From Luteimonas granuli (lineage in GTDB: Bacteria > Pseudomonadota > Gammaproteobacteria > Xanthomonadales > Xanthomonadaceae): a stretch of 64,000 nucleotides of DNA. Below the pieces are notes generated by a model that saw nothing but the letters and a program-made list of their open reading frames with translations, made no database searches and was not told the DNA's origin. Numbering within the stretch: position 1 is the stretch's first letter; each line of letters begins with the position of its first letter. The stretch covers positions 434,001 to 498,000 of the forward strand of contig NZ_CP042218.1 in the NCBI RefSeq assembly GCF_007795095.1, read 5' to 3'. A program made the position numbers and the translations under genes. Positions 53,110 through 62,684 of the stretch are shown here, piece after piece.

Positions 53110-54126
53110 CTACAGGGCGGCGGCGGACTGGCCGGAGCGGCCGGGGAGCTTTGCCAGCAACGCCACCCAGAAGGCCTCGGTGAGCTCGGCGCGCACCGGC
53201 ACGGCGTAGTGCCGCTCGTCGACGAAAGCGGCGCACTTGACCGCATCCTTGGCCGTCATCAGCACCGGCAGGTCGCTGCCGAAACGCAGGTCGTCCGCCG
53301 TGTAGGCGTGGTGGTCGGCGAAGGCGTGCGGCACGACCGCGATGCCCAGCGCGCGCAGCATGGCGAAGAAGCGTTCCGGGTCGCCGATCCCGGCCACGGC
53401 ATGCACACGACGGCCGGCGAAGGCCGACAGCGGCAGCGTGCGGCCGCCGACCAGGGGCACGGCGTCGCCCGGCACCAGCCACATCGGCCACTCGCCGAAG
53501 CCGGCCACGATGTCCGGATCGCTGCCGGCATTGAGCACGCGGAAGTCGCAGGCGGCGCCGCGCTCCGCCGGTTCGCGCAGGGGACCGGCCGGTATGGGCA
53601 GGCCGTTGCCGTGGCGGCGACGGCCGTCGATGACCTCGATCTCGATGTCGCGGGCCAGTGCGTAGTGCTGCAGACCGTCGTCGCAGACCACGATGTCGCA
53701 GCCCGCCGCGGCCAGCGCGCGCGCGGCGGCGACGCGGTTGCGGTCGACGCGCACCCTGGCTTCGGACTGGCGCGCGATCAGCACCGGTTCGTCGCCGCCC
53801 TCCGTGGCCGGGGTGGTTGGCTCGACCCACAGCGCCCTGGAGGCGTCGGCGCGGCCATGGCCGCGGCTGGCGACGCCCGGAGTCCAGCCCTCGGCGCGCA
53901 GGCGCTCGACGATGGCGATGGTCAGCGGGGTCTTGCCGCTGCCGCCGGCCACCAGGTTGCCGACCACCACCACCGGCACCGGCACCCGGTGCTTCCCCAG
54001 CAGCCCCGTGCGGTACAGCCATGCCCGCATCGCGACCGCCCCCGCGTAAGCGCGCGACACCGCGCGCGCCCACAGCGGCACCCGCGCACCGGGCGCGTAC
54101 CACCATTCCGGTGCCTGTCGGCTCAC
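53110..54126 (-). CDS. lpxK: Tetraacyldisaccharide 4'-kinase
   Basis: 338 residues beginning with GTG at 54126 ([13 protein letters not shown]), whose GTGA overlaps the msbA stop by 4 bases. The P-loop is [21 protein letters not shown] (about 57-77); [58 protein letters not shown] and [10 protein letters not shown] are LpxK signatures. It phosphorylates the 4' position of the lipid A precursor at the inner membrane. Located between msbA and kdsB as is usual in xanthomonads. Confidence 0.95.
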   Translation of the reverse strand: MSRQAPEWWYAPGARVPLWARAVSRAYAGAVAMRAWLYRTGLLGKHRVPVPVVVVGNLVAGGSGKTPLTIAIVERLRAEGWTPGVASRGHGRADASRALWVEPTTPATEGGDEPVLIARQSEARVRVDRNRVAAARALAAAGCDIVVCDDGLQHYALARDIEIEVIDGRRRHGNGLPIPAGPLREPAERGAACDFRVLNAGSDPDIVAGFGEWPMWLVPGDAVPLVGGRTLPLSAFAGRRVHAVAGIGDPERFFAMLRALGIAVVPHAFADHHAYTADDLRFGSDLPVLMTAKDAVKCAAFVDERHYAVPVRAELTEAFWVALLAKLPGRSGQSAAAL

Positions 54127-55888
54127 GAGGAGCCGCCCTCGCGGAACTGCATGGCATGCAGGTGCGCGTAGAGACCGCCGCGCGCCAGCAGTCCGGCGTG
54201 GGTGCCCTGCTCCACCATCCGTCCCTGGTCGAACACCAGCACCTGGTCGGCGTGCTCGATGGTCGAGAGCCGATGCGCCACCACCAGCGTGGTGCGGTCG
54301 GGCATCAGCCGCTGCAGCGCGTCCTGCACCAGGCGCTCGGACTCGGTGTCGAGCGCGGCGGTGGCCTCGTCCAGGATCAGGACCGGGGCGTCGCGCAGGA
54401 TCGCGCGGGCGATCGCCAGGCGCTGGCGCTGCCCCCCGACAGCAGCGCGCCGTTCTCGCCGATCGGCGTGTCCAGGCCCTGCGGCAGGCGCTCGATGAAC
54501 TCCCAGGCGTTGGCGGCCTCGGCGGCGGCGCGGATCGATTCGCGGGGCGCATCGATGCCGTAGGCGATATTGGCGGCCACCGTGTCATCGAACAGCGCCA
54601 CGCGCTGCCCGACGAGCGCGATCTGCCGGCGCAGGTCGGCGAGCGGATAGTCGGCCAGGGGCACGCCGTCGAGCGTGATGCGCCCGGAGCTGGGCTCGTA
54701 GAAGCGCGGTACCAGCCGCACCAGGCTGGTCTTTCCGCTGCCGGAGCGGCCGACGATGGCGGTGACGGTGCCGGGGGTGGCGCGGAAGCTGACGTCCTCG
54801 AGCGCGCTGCCTTCGCCGCGGGCGTAGCGCAGGCCGACGCGGTCGAACACCAGTTCGCCGCGCACGCGTTCGACCCTGTGGCGGCCACGGTCGTCCTCTT
54901 CCGCGTCGTCGAGGATCGCGAACAGACGTTCCGCCGCGGCCACGCCGCGTCCGAGCACGCTCTGCACGTTGGTGATGCGGCGCAGCGAGGGAATGATGCC
55001 CATCATCGCGGTCATCAGCTTGATGAACTCGCCCGGATTCAGGTGCCCGGCCAGCGACTCGTGGATCGCCACCCAGACGATCGCCGCCAGCGCCAGCGCG
55101 GCCAGGATCTGGACCAGGGCGGACGACATCGCGCGCGTCGCCTCGACCTTCATGTTCAGGCGCAGCACGCGGTTGGCCAGCGCGGAATAACGGCTCTGCT
55201 CGAAGCCCTGCGCACCGTGCACCTTGACGTCCTGCTGCGCCGCCAGCGATTGCTCGGCGCTCTGCGCGAGCTCGCCCATGCCGGTCTGGATGCCGCGGCT
55301 GATGCGCCGGTAGCGTCCGCCCACGTACCAGACCACCACACCGATCAGGGGCGCGATCAGGATCATCGCCAGCGTCACCTTGATGCTGGTGTACAGCATC
55401 ATGCCCAGCAGGAAGACGATGGTGAGGCCGTCGGCGACGATCATCTTCAGCGCATCGGCGCTGGCCTGCGTGACCTGTTCGGTGTCGAAGTTCAGGCGGC
55501 TGACCATCTGCGGCACGGCTTCGGTGTCGAAGCGGCTGCTCGGCAGGCGCAGGTATTTCCCCAGCACCAGCTCGCGCAGGTCGCGCACCACGCTGCGCCC
55601 CACCCGCGCGATGCCGTAGTCGGTGCAGAAGGTGGCGGCACCGCGCAGCAGGAACAGGCCGATGATGGCCAGCGGCAGCACCAGCGCCATTTCCGGCTTC
55701 GGATCGACGAAGCCCTCGTTGGTCAGCGGCTCCATCAGCCAGACGAAGGCGGCACCGGCGGCGGCTTCCACCACCATGCCGATCATCGCCACGACCAGCA
55801 GCCCGCGGTAGTTGACCGTGTGGCCGAGCAGGCGGCGGTAGGTGGTCCACGCGCCGGGTGCCGGCTCCCGGTCGGCGGAGCTGGTCAC
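54123..55888 (-). CDS. msbA: Lipid A export ABC transporter MsbA (frameshift in signature motif)
   Basis: The start is GTG at 55888, overlapping the exbD stop. Six membrane helices ([24 protein letters not shown]...), Walker [10 protein letters not shown]. The sequence runs into LLSGG, where the frame breaks in a run of six C (54432-54437; G on the coding strand). One added base restores [67 protein letters not shown] to the stop at 54123, about 588 residues. MsbA flips lipid A across the inner membrane and is essential in most relatives, so an assembly indel is the simplest explanation. Confidence 0.85.
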
Positions 55889-56331
55889 TGCGCGCCGTCC
55901 CGCACGAGCGGTGCGCCGGCCTCGGGCGCGGTCGCGATCGACACGCGGCGGAAACCCAGCTGGCCGAGCGCGTCCATGGCCGTGACCACCGCCTGGTGCG
56001 GCGTGCGGGCATCGGCGCGCAGCAGCACCGGGCGCTCGCGATCATCGCCGGCGACCTCGAGGATGGTCGACTTGATCGCCTCCACGTCGGTGCGCAGGGC
56101 TTCGCGGTCGTCGATGAAGTAGCGCCCCTCGGCGTTGACCAGCACGCTCAGCGCGGGTTGCTCGCCGTCCCCCGGGCGGGCATCGGCGCGTGGCAGCTCG
56201 AGCTTCAGCATCGAGCGCGTGTCGAAGGTCGTGGTGACCACGAAGAAGATGATCAGCACCAGGATCACGTCGATCAGCGGCACGAGGTTGATCTCGGGCA
56301 CGTCCTCGGCGCGGCGGTCGCGGATGCGCAT
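55885..56331 (-). CDS. exbD: ExbD/TolR-family biopolymer transport protein
   Basis: 148 residues from ATG at 56331 (MRIRDRRAEDVPEINLVPLIDVILVLIIFFVVTTTFD): the single helix with the key Asp in NLVPLIDVIL that conducts protons, then a periplasmic domain (LVNAEGRYFIDDREALRTD...RADARTPHQAVVTAMDALGQLGF). It partners ExbB to energise TonB or a Tol-like system. Starts 7 bases after exbB ends, and its stop overlaps the msbA start. Confidence 0.93.
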   Translation of the reverse strand: MRIRDRRAEDVPEINLVPLIDVILVLIIFFVVTTTFDTRSMLKLELPRADARPGDGEQPALSVLVNAEGRYFIDDREALRTDVEAIKSTILEVAGDDRERPVLLRADARTPHQAVVTAMDALGQLGFRRVSIATAPEAGAPLVRDGAQ

Positions 56332-56338
56332 GCGGGTC

Positions 56339-57010
56339 TCAGGCCTCCGCCGGCGCGAGGAAGGCGCCGCCCGCATGCACCGGGGCGGGCGCGGCGACGC
56401 GACGGTTGCGCGGGTCGAGGGCGTCCATCAGCGCGATCGCCTCGTGCTCCATCTCGACGATGTAGCCGTCGATGCGGCCGCGAAAGAAGCGGTGGAACAT
56501 CAGCGCCGGCACCGCGACCACCATGCCCGCGGCGGCACAGACCAGGGCCTTGCCGATGCCGCCGGCGAGCTCGTTCACGTCGCCCACACCGACGTCCATG
56601 ATCCCCAGGAACATCTGGATCATGCCGACGACGGTGCCGAACAGGCCCAGCAGCGGGCCGGCGCCGGCGATGGTGCCGAGCGCATTGAGGTAGCGCTCCA
56701 TGCGGTGTGCGAGGTGGCGGCCGACGTCCTCGACCCGCTCGCGCATCTCGTCGCGCGGGTGGTTGCGCATGTCGAGCACGCTGGCCAGCAGTGCGCCCAG
56801 CGGGGAGTTGCCGCGCAGGGATTCGACGTGGGCCGGGTCGAGCTGCCCGCCCCGGCCGACCCAGTCGCGCACTTCGCGGCCGAGGCCGGGGGGCAGCACC
56901 TGGCCGCGTCGCAGGGTCCAGAAGCGTTCGACGATGATCGCCAGGGCCACCGCCGACAGCAGCAGCAGGGGCAGCATGGGCCAGCCGCCCGCCTTGACCA
57001 GTTCCAGCAC
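56339..57010 (-). CDS. exbB: ExbB/TolQ-family (MotA) proton channel protein
   Basis: 223 residues starting with GTG at 57010 (VLELVKAGGWPMLPLLLLSAVALAIIVERFWTLRR), with GGGAG at 7 bases upstream. Three membrane helices; GAGPLLGLFGTVVGMIQMF and GGIGKALVCAAAGMVVAVPALMFHRFFRGRIDG are the MotA/TolQ/ExbB signature helices. With ExbD it forms the pentamer-dimer stator. The 5' 390 bases are also crossed by the comEC reading frame. Confidence 0.93.
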   Translation of the reverse strand: MLELVKAGGWPMLPLLLLSAVALAIIVERFWTLRRGQVLPPGLGREVRDWVGRGGQLDPAHVESLRGNSPLGALLASVLDMRNHPRDEMRERVEDVGRHLAHRMERYLNALGTIAGAGPLLGLFGTVVGMIQMFLGIMDVGVGDVNELAGGIGKALVCAAAGMVVAVPALMFHRFFRGRIDGYIVEMEHEAIALMDALDPRNRRVAAPAPVHAGGAFLAPAEA

Positions 57011-59424
57011 GTATCGCTCCCGGGGCCGGCAAGGCCCGCCGTGGATTCCAGGGGGCCATAGGATACCGCCCCGAGGAAGGCTGCCACCCCGGCCGATCGC
57101 GTAGCCGCGCGCGTCGCGTCCCAGAACCGCCGCCTGCGTGCGCGCTCCTGTTCGACCACGATCCCCGCGGCGCCCATGCGGACGCGCAGCGCGCCCCCGC
57201 CGGCGGTGTCCAGCACCCGCGTCCCCGCCGCCCGCCAGCGCGCCACGACGGCCGGATCCGGGTGGCCGAAGCGGCTGCCATGGCCGGCCGACACCATGGC
57301 CAGCCGCGGCGCCGCGGCGGCGATGAAGCCGGGCGTGGAGGAGTGCCGGGACCCGTGGTGCGGAACCAGAACGACCTCCGCCGGCAGCTCCTCGGGAATC
57401 CGCCCGACCAGCCGCTCTTCGACGGCTTCGCCGATGTCGCCGGGCAGCAGGACCGCCCCGTGGGCGGTTTCGATGCGCAGCACGCAGCTGGCCTCGTTGC
57501 GGAGATAGGGGAAATGCAGCGGCGGATGCAGGAACCGGAAGCGCACGCCGTCGCGTTGCCACGCTTCGCCCGCCAGGCAGGCTGCGGCGCCGTCGATGCC
57601 GGCGCCCTCCGGTGCCAGCAGGCGAGGTGCCGGGAAGCGCCTGAGTACCGCGGCCAGGCCGCCCGCGTGGTCGGCGTCGCCGTGGCTGGCCACCATGGCA
57701 TCGACGCGGCGCACACCCAGCGCATGCAGGGCAGGCACCACCGCGCGCTCGCCGGCGTCGTAGCCGTCGCGGACGGCGGGGCCCATGTCGTAGAGCAGCG
57801 CGTGCCCCGCCGTGCGCACGAGCACGGAAGTGCCCTGCCCCACGTCGAGGACCACCAGCTCGACTTCACCATGGCGCGGGAGCTGACGGTCGGGCCAGAG
57901 CAGTGGAAGCCAGAGCAGCAGCGCCAGCGGCCTGCCCGGGATCCCGCCTGGCAGCAGGAGCCAGAACGCGGCGAACAGCGCGAGCGGCAGCGCGAACCCG
58001 CGCGCCTCGGACAACCACCAGAGCGCCAGCGGACTGCTCCCCAGCTTGCCGAACAGGGGCCAGGAGAGGTCGAAGGCTGCGGCCGCCAGGCGCCAGGCGC
58101 CACCTCCCCAGCCGGCGTGCAGCCCTTCGAGCGCGGTACCTACGAGCGACAGGGGTACCACGACCAGGCTCCACCACGGGATCGCCACCAGATTGGCCAC
58201 CGGCCCCGCCAGCGATGCCTGCCCGAACAGGATGGCGCTCAGCGGCAACAGGCCCAGTGTGGCCACCCATTGCGACGACAGGAAATCGCGCAGCGGCCGC
58301 CGGCCGGCCCGTGGCAGGCACCACAGCAGCCAGGCCACACCGGCGAAGCTGAGCCAGAAGCCGGCCGAAAGCAGCACCAGCGGATCGACCAGGACGATGG
58401 CGATGGCGGCCAGCGCCAGCGATTCCGGGATCCGCAGCCGCCGGCGGGACAGCCGGGCGGCCACGGCCACCGCGATCATCAGCACGGTACGCACCGTCGG
58501 CAGGGCGAAGCCGGCGACGGCGGCATAGCCGAGCGCGCCCAGGAAGGCCGCGGCCGCGGCGGCCTGCGGGCGCGGCACGAAGCTGCACAGCATCGGGAGT
58601 GCCCGCCACAGCCCGGCCCCGAGCATTGCGAGAAAGCCGGCGACCATGCCGACGTGGAAGCCGGAGATCGCGATCAGATGGGTGAGGCCGTTGGCACGGA
58701 GCAACTCCCAGTCCTGGTCCGCCAGCCCCCGCGTGTCGCCGAGCGCGAGGGCGCGCACATACCGCGAGGCTTCGCCGGGGACCGATGCGGTGATGCGCGC
58801 AGCGATCCGGTCCCGCCAGGCGTCGATGCCGCGCGCCGCCGCCAGCTGCCGGGCCTCGGCCTGCTCGCGCACGTAACCCGTCGCCGCGAGGCGTGCCGCC
58901 ATGGCGTGGCGCTCGGCGTCGAAACCACCAGGGTTGCGCAGTCCTCGCGGCGCGCGCAGACGCACCTGCAGCTGCCAGTGCGCGCCGGGACGGAGTTCGT
59001 GACGGCGCGAAGGCTCCTTCGACCACTCGTTGTCATACCAGGACAGGCGCAGCCGCGCGCCGCGCAGGAACTCGGGCAGCGCCGGATCCCTGTCGACGCG
59101 GAACTGGAAGCGCGTGCGACGCGCCTCGTCCTCCGGCAGGCCGGTCACGCGTCCCGTGACGGTGAAGTCGCCGCGCTCATGGGCCGCCGGCAGTTGCCCC
59201 CCGAGCGACGCCATGGCGTGCAGCCCGCACAGCGCGAAGCCCGTCAGGGCTGCTCCCACCCAGCGCCAGCGGCCACGGATGCGCCACCATCCCGCCGCGC
59301 CGGCGGCAAGCAGCAGCGCGAGCAGTGCCGACGGCGGCAGCGCCGGAAGACGCAGACAGGCCAAGGCCCCGGCGACCAGCGTCGTGGCCGTCCCGACTCC
59401 AAGCGCCGCGCTCCCTCCGGTCAT
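56620..59424 (-). CDS. comEC: DNA internalisation channel ComEC/Rec2
   Basis: 934 residues as read, from the ATG at 59424. N-terminal hydrophobic region, the ComEC competence domain (LTHLIAISGFHVGMVAGFLAMLGAGLWR; FALPTVRTVLMIAVAVAARLSRRRLRIPESLALAAIAIVLVDPLVLLSAGFWLSFAGVAWLLW) and a metallo-beta-lactamase-like C-terminal domain (EVELVVLDVGQGTSVLVRTAGHALLYDMGP; SHGDADHAGG; VPHHGSRHSS; VSAGHGSRFGHP). It imports single-stranded DNA. The family ends near RFWD (about residue 780-800), but here the frame lacks a stop and runs a further 390 bases over exbB out of frame; the last part is likely not real protein. An indel or stop loss near 57050-57110 would explain it. Confidence 0.85.
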   Translation of the reverse strand: MTGGSAALGVGTATTLVAGALACLRLPALPPSALLALLLAAGAAGWWRIRGRWRWVGAALTGFALCGLHAMASLGGQLPAAHERGDFTVTGRVTGLPEDEARRTRFQFRVDRDPALPEFLRGARLRLSWYDNEWSKEPSRRHELRPGAHWQLQVRLRAPRGLRNPGGFDAERHAMAARLAATGYVREQAEARQLAAARGIDAWRDRIAARITASVPGEASRYVRALALGDTRGLADQDWELLRANGLTHLIAISGFHVGMVAGFLAMLGAGLWRALPMLCSFVPRPQAAAAAAFLGALGYAAVAGFALPTVRTVLMIAVAVAARLSRRRLRIPESLALAAIAIVLVDPLVLLSAGFWLSFAGVAWLLWCLPRAGRRPLRDFLSSQWVATLGLLPLSAILFGQASLAGPVANLVAIPWWSLVVVPLSLVGTALEGLHAGWGGGAWRLAAAAFDLSWPLFGKLGSSPLALWWLSEARGFALPLALFAAFWLLLPGGIPGRPLALLLWLPLLWPDRQLPRHGEVELVVLDVGQGTSVLVRTAGHALLYDMGPAVRDGYDAGERAVVPALHALGVRRVDAMVASHGDADHAGGLAAVLRRFPAPRLLAPEGAGIDGAAACLAGEAWQRDGVRFRFLHPPLHFPYLRNEASCVLRIETAHGAVLLPGDIGEAVEERLVGRIPEELPAEVVLVPHHGSRHSSTPGFIAAAAPRLAMVSAGHGSRFGHPDPAVVARWRAAGTRVLDTAGGGALRVRMGAAGIVVEQERARRRRFWDATRAATRSAGVAAFLGAVSYGPLESTAGLAGPGSDTCWNWSRRAAGPCCPCCCCRRWPWRSSSNASGPCDAARCCPPASAAKCATGSAGAGSSTRPTSNPCAATPRWAHCWPACSTCATTRATRCASGSRTSAATSHTAWSATSMRSAPSPAPARCWACSAPSSA

Positions 59425-59535
59425 GCGGCAAGCCTGCGGGGGCGAGCCGCCCGCCGCTGCCGCGCCAGGCCCGAACCCGACGTCAGTCGAGCCTGCGCGC
59501 TCCTGTAGGTGCGATTGCGGCCGCTCGCGTTGGCG

Positions 59536-60303
59536 TCAGGCGCTGGCCGGAGCGATCTCGCGCAGCTTGCCGTCGTGGAGTTCCAGGACGCGGTCGAGAC
59601 GGCGTGCCAGGCCGCGATCGTGGGTGACCAGCACCAGGCTGGTGCGTTCGGCGCGATTGAGTTCGAGCATCAGCTCGAACACCACTGTGGCGGTCTTCTC
59701 GTCGAGGTTGCCCGTGGGCTCGTCGCCGAGCACGCAGGACGGACGGTTGACCAGGGCGCGGGCCACGGCCGCGCGCTGGCGTTCGCCGCCGGAAAGTTCG
59801 CCGGGCTTGTGCTCCAGGCGGTGGCCCAGCCCGACCGCTTCCAGCAGGGCGCGCGCCCGGGCCGCGGCGTCAGGCGCGCCGGCGCCGGACAGCATCACCG
59901 GCAGCATCACGTTCTCCAGCGCGCTGAACTCCGGCAGCAGGTGGTGGAACTGGTAGACGAAGCCCAGCGCACGGTTGCGCAGCCGGCCGCGGTCGGCGTC
60001 CGACAGCGCGCCCATCCGCTGGCCGGCCACGTAGACCTCGCCCGCGGTGGCCGTGTCCAGGCCCCCCAGCAGGTGCAGCAGCGTGCTCTTGCCCGCTCCC
60101 GAGGCACCGAGGATGGCCACCGTCTCGCCCGCTGCGACGCTGAGGTCCAGGCCGTCGAAGACCGGCGTGCGCAGGCGCCCCTCGGCGTAGGTCTTGCCCA
60201 GACCCTGCGCGCCGACCACTTCCGCCGGATCGCGACCGGTCGCGCGCGCGTCGCGGCCAACCGTCGCGCGGGCCGCGTCGCCCCTGGCTGTCTGCTCACT
60301 CAT
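59536..60303 (-). CDS. lolD: Lipoprotein-releasing ABC transporter ATPase LolD
   Basis: 255 residues with a 28-residue Arg/Ala-rich N-terminal extension. Walker [13 protein letters not shown]-loop [15 protein letters not shown] signature [15 protein letters not shown], Walker [13 protein letters not shown]. It powers the release of lipoproteins from the inner membrane to LolA. The ATG overlaps the lolC/E stop by 8 bases, consistent with an operon. Confidence 0.93.
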   Translation of the reverse strand: MSEQTARGDAARATVGRDARATGRDPAEVVGAQGLGKTYAEGRLRTPVFDGLDLSVAAGETVAILGASGAGKSTLLHLLGGLDTATAGEVYVAGQRMGALSDADRGRLRNRALGFVYQFHHLLPEFSALENVMLPVMLSGAGAPDAAARARALLEAVGLGHRLEHKPGELSGGERQRAAVARALVNRPSCVLGDEPTGNLDEKTATVVFELMLELNRAERTSLVLVTHDRGLARRLDRVLELHDGKLREIAPASA

Positions 60304-61537
60304 AGCGCAGCGCCTCCGCCGGAGCCGTGCGCGCCGCGCGCCGCGCCGGATAGATGGTGGCCAGGAAGGCCATGGCCAGGGCGACCGCCGCGACGATGGC
60401 GATGTCCTGCCCGCTCAGTTCGGTCGGCAGCCCGGTGATGTAGTAGACGTCCGCCGGCATCAGCTCCGCACCGGTGATCTTCTCGATCAGGCGCAGGATG
60501 TGCTCGAGGTTGAGGGTCAGCGCGATGCCGCCGGCCACGCCCATCAGCGTGCCCATCACGCCGATCAGCGTGCCCTGCACCATGAACACCTGCATCACTC
60601 CCCGCGGCGTCAGGCCCAGCGTGCGCAGGATGGCGATGTCGGACTGCTTGTCGGTCACCAGCATCACCTGCGAGGACACCAGGTTGAAGGCACCCATGGC
60701 GATGATCAGCGACAGCAGGATCGCGATCATGGTCTTCTCGAGCTTCAGGGCGCGGAACAGGTGTGCGTTCTCCATGGTCCAGTCGCTCACCATGTACGGC
60801 CCCCCGAGTTCCAGCGCGAGGTCGCGGGCCACCGCATACGCCTGGTCCATGTCGTGCATCTGCAGGCGGACGCCGGTCACGCCGTCGCCCATGCGCAGCA
60901 GGCGCTGCAGGTCCTCGATGTGGACCACGGCCAGGCCGCGATCGAATTCCTGGTAGCCGGCTTCGAAGATGCCGCTCACGATGAAGCGCTTGAGCTGGGG
61001 TACCGCGCCCATCGGCGTGGCCTGGAAGTCGGTGGTCGCGACCACGCTGTCGCCCACGCGCACGCCCAGCCAGAGCGCGAGCTCGCGGCCCAGCACCACG
61101 TTGTAGCTGCGGGGGGTCAGCGTCTCGAGGCTGCCCTCGACCATGCGCTGGCCGAGGACCGAGACCTTCGCCTCATCGGCCGGCAGGATGCCGCGGACCA
61201 TGGCCGGCTCGCGCCGCTTTCCGGACAGCAGGGCCTCGGTGGAGATGTAGGCCGCCGCGCCGGCGACGCGCGGGTCGCGACCGGCGGCGTCCATCGCCTC
61301 GCGCCAGTTGCGCATCGGCTCGCCGTGCGCGCTGACGGTCGCGTGCTGGGTCATCTGCAGCATGCGGTCGCGGATCTCGCGCTGGAAGCCGCTCATCACC
61401 GCCAGAGTGGTGATCAGCGCGGTCACGCCGATGGCGATGCCGAGGATGGAGGCCAGCGAGATGAAGGAGATGAAGCCGTTGCGGCGCTTGGCGCGCAGAT
61501 AGCGCAGGCCGATGGCGACGGGCAGTGGTTTGAACAT
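60296..61537 (-). CDS. Lipoprotein-releasing system permease (LolC/LolE/LolF)
   Basis: A 413-residue membrane protein. The LolC/E start [42 protein letters not shown] is seen, then a large periplasmic domain, then three helices ([86 protein letters not shown]). It works with LolD, encoded just downstream. Only one permease gene is visible here, so it may be a single LolF-type or the second permease lies elsewhere. Confidence 0.92.
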   Translation of the reverse strand: MFKPLPVAIGLRYLRAKRRNGFISFISLASILGIAIGVTALITTLAVMSGFQREIRDRMLQMTQHATVSAHGEPMRNWREAMDAAGRDPRVAGAAAYISTEALLSGKRREPAMVRGILPADEAKVSVLGQRMVEGSLETLTPRSYNVVLGRELALWLGVRVGDSVVATTDFQATPMGAVPQLKRFIVSGIFEAGYQEFDRGLAVVHIEDLQRLLRMGDGVTGVRLQMHDMDQAYAVARDLALELGGPYMVSDWTMENAHLFRALKLEKTMIAILLSLIIAMGAFNLVSSQVMLVTDKQSDIAILRTLGLTPRGVMQVFMVQGTLIGVMGTLMGVAGGIALTLNLEHILRLIEKITGAELMPADVYYITGLPTELSGQDIAIVAAVALAMAFLATIYPARRAARTAPAEALRYE

Positions 61538-61561
61538 CGGGTCTCGCCGGCTCGAAGGCCG

Positions 61562-62026
61562 CTATGGTGCCACCGATGGCGCCCCGGGCGCAGCGGACAG
61601 CCGGCCCGCGGCCAGCCGCAATTCACGCCGCCGCTCCGACGGCAGGGTGTCGGGCCACCACGCCAGACGCTGGCGGCGACCGGTGGCGTCGCGCCAGGAC
61701 AGGAAGGCCAGCGGGCCCCGCCAGTGCACCTGCACATGCATGGCTTCGGTCCCGTCGACCATCAGCCGGCCCTCGGCGGTGAACAGCAGCCTGCGTGGGC
61801 CACGCCGCCGCTCCCGCACGAAGGCGACCAGGCCATGGGCGGCCGCGGCCGCGGCCAGCGGCCAGGCCACGGCGCGCGGCAGGCCGCTGGCGAGCGTGGC
61901 GAAGGGCGCGGCGATGGCCAGGAAGAACAGCGCGGCCAGCAGCCAGCGCGAGGGGCGCCACTCAATGCGGCAGGGAACGTATCCGTTGCACCAGGGCGTC
62001 GACCTGCGGGTCATCGGAGCGCTCAT
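61562..62026 (-). CDS. YgfX-like membrane protein
   Basis: 154 residues, or about 150 if it starts at the ATG at 62014. Two membrane helices (WLLAALFFLAIAAPFATLASGLPRAVAWPLAAAAAAHGLVAFV) are followed by a basic beta-rich tail. It directly follows sdhE, overlapping its end by about 50-65 bases. In Escherichia coli YgfX (CptA) is paired in the same way with SdhE (CptB) and was proposed as a toxin. The start is uncertain because no good ribosome binding site is seen. Confidence 0.65.
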   Translation of the reverse strand: MSAPMTRRSTPWCNGYVPCRIEWRPSRWLLAALFFLAIAAPFATLASGLPRAVAWPLAAAAAAHGLVAFVRERRRGPRRLLFTAEGRLMVDGTEAMHVQVHWRGPLAFLSWRDATGRRQRLAWWPDTLPSERRRELRLAAGRLSAAPGAPSVAP

Positions 62027-62219
62027 GGCCGAGGAACCATTTCCAGAGCCTATCGTCCTCGCTGTCCAGCAGCCGCAGGAAGGCTTCGCGCTCGTCGGTG
62101 GGGGAAGCCCGCCATCCCTGTTCCAGCCAGCGCTCGAGCAGCCGGTCGAGCTCGCGCATGCCGCGCCGGCACCGCCAACGCAGGCGGCGGAGCTCGATCT
62201 CGTCGCCTCCCGCGCTCAC
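61962..62219 (-). CDS. sdhE: FAD assembly factor SdhE
   Basis: 85 residues from GTG at 62219 (MSAGGDEIELRRLRWRCRRGMRELDRLLERWL), with the GTGA overlapping the MAPEG gene stop. The RRLRWRCRRGMRELDRLLERW and SPTDEREAFLRLLDSEDDRLWKWFLG motifs are SdhE/YgfY. It helps flavinylation of SdhA, whose gene lies 1.3 kb upstream in the same direction. Confidence 0.9.
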   Translation of the reverse strand: MSAGGDEIELRRLRWRCRRGMRELDRLLERWLEQGWRASPTDEREAFLRLLDSEDDRLWKWFLGHERSDDPQVDALVQRIRSLPH

Positions 62220-62635
62220 GACTGGACCAGGACCCAGGCCAGGCGGATCCACAACAGTGCCAGCACCGCCATGCCGGCGATGAAGACCCGGAAACGGTGC
62301 ATGACCTTGTTGTAGCTGCACTGGATGGCGCTGTGCGCGACCCGCAGGACCACGAAACCCCAGGCCAGTCCCAGCACGTAGGGGTCGCCAACGCCGGCAG
62401 CCGCCGACAGCGCGACACCGAAGTAGAACAGCACCGGCAGCTCGAACAGATTGCGGTAGTTGTCCGAGGCGCGGCTGTCGGACAACCGCTGCGCGACCTG
62501 CACCGACAGTGCCACCGACTGCGGATGGATGCGCTCGCGCATCATCTCGCCGATCCGGCGGCGGTACATCACCACGGCCACCGCGAAAGTCAGTGCGACC
62601 AGCGCCACGCCCGGCCACAGGATCGGATTCGTCAT
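62216..62635 (-). CDS. MAPEG family membrane protein
   Basis: A 139-residue protein with three or four helices (ILWPGVALVALTFAVAVVMYRRR; LPVLFYFGVALSAA; VLGLAWGFVVLRVAHSAIQ; FIAGMAVLALLWIRLAW). The central RASDNYRNLFELPVLFYFGVALS motif is typical of bacterial MAPEG proteins, relatives of microsomal glutathione transferases. Function unknown. It sits between sdhB and sdhE, overlapping the latter. Confidence 0.85.
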   Translation of the reverse strand: MTNPILWPGVALVALTFAVAVVMYRRRIGEMMRERIHPQSVALSVQVAQRLSDSRASDNYRNLFELPVLFYFGVALSAAAGVGDPYVLGLAWGFVVLRVAHSAIQCSYNKVMHRFRVFIAGMAVLALLWIRLAWVLVQS

Positions 62636-62653
62636 TCCTCTCTCCCCGGAACG

Positions 62654-62679
62654 ATCGCGCCGGCGGATGCCGGCGCGAT
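62654..62679. terminator. Hairpin after sdhB
   Basis: ATCGCGCCGGC / GCCGGCGCGAT with a GGAT loop, a perfect 11-bp stem just beyond the sdhB stop codon. No T-run, so it may be a partial terminator or a stability element. Confidence 0.5.
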
Positions 62680-62684
62680 GTGGA

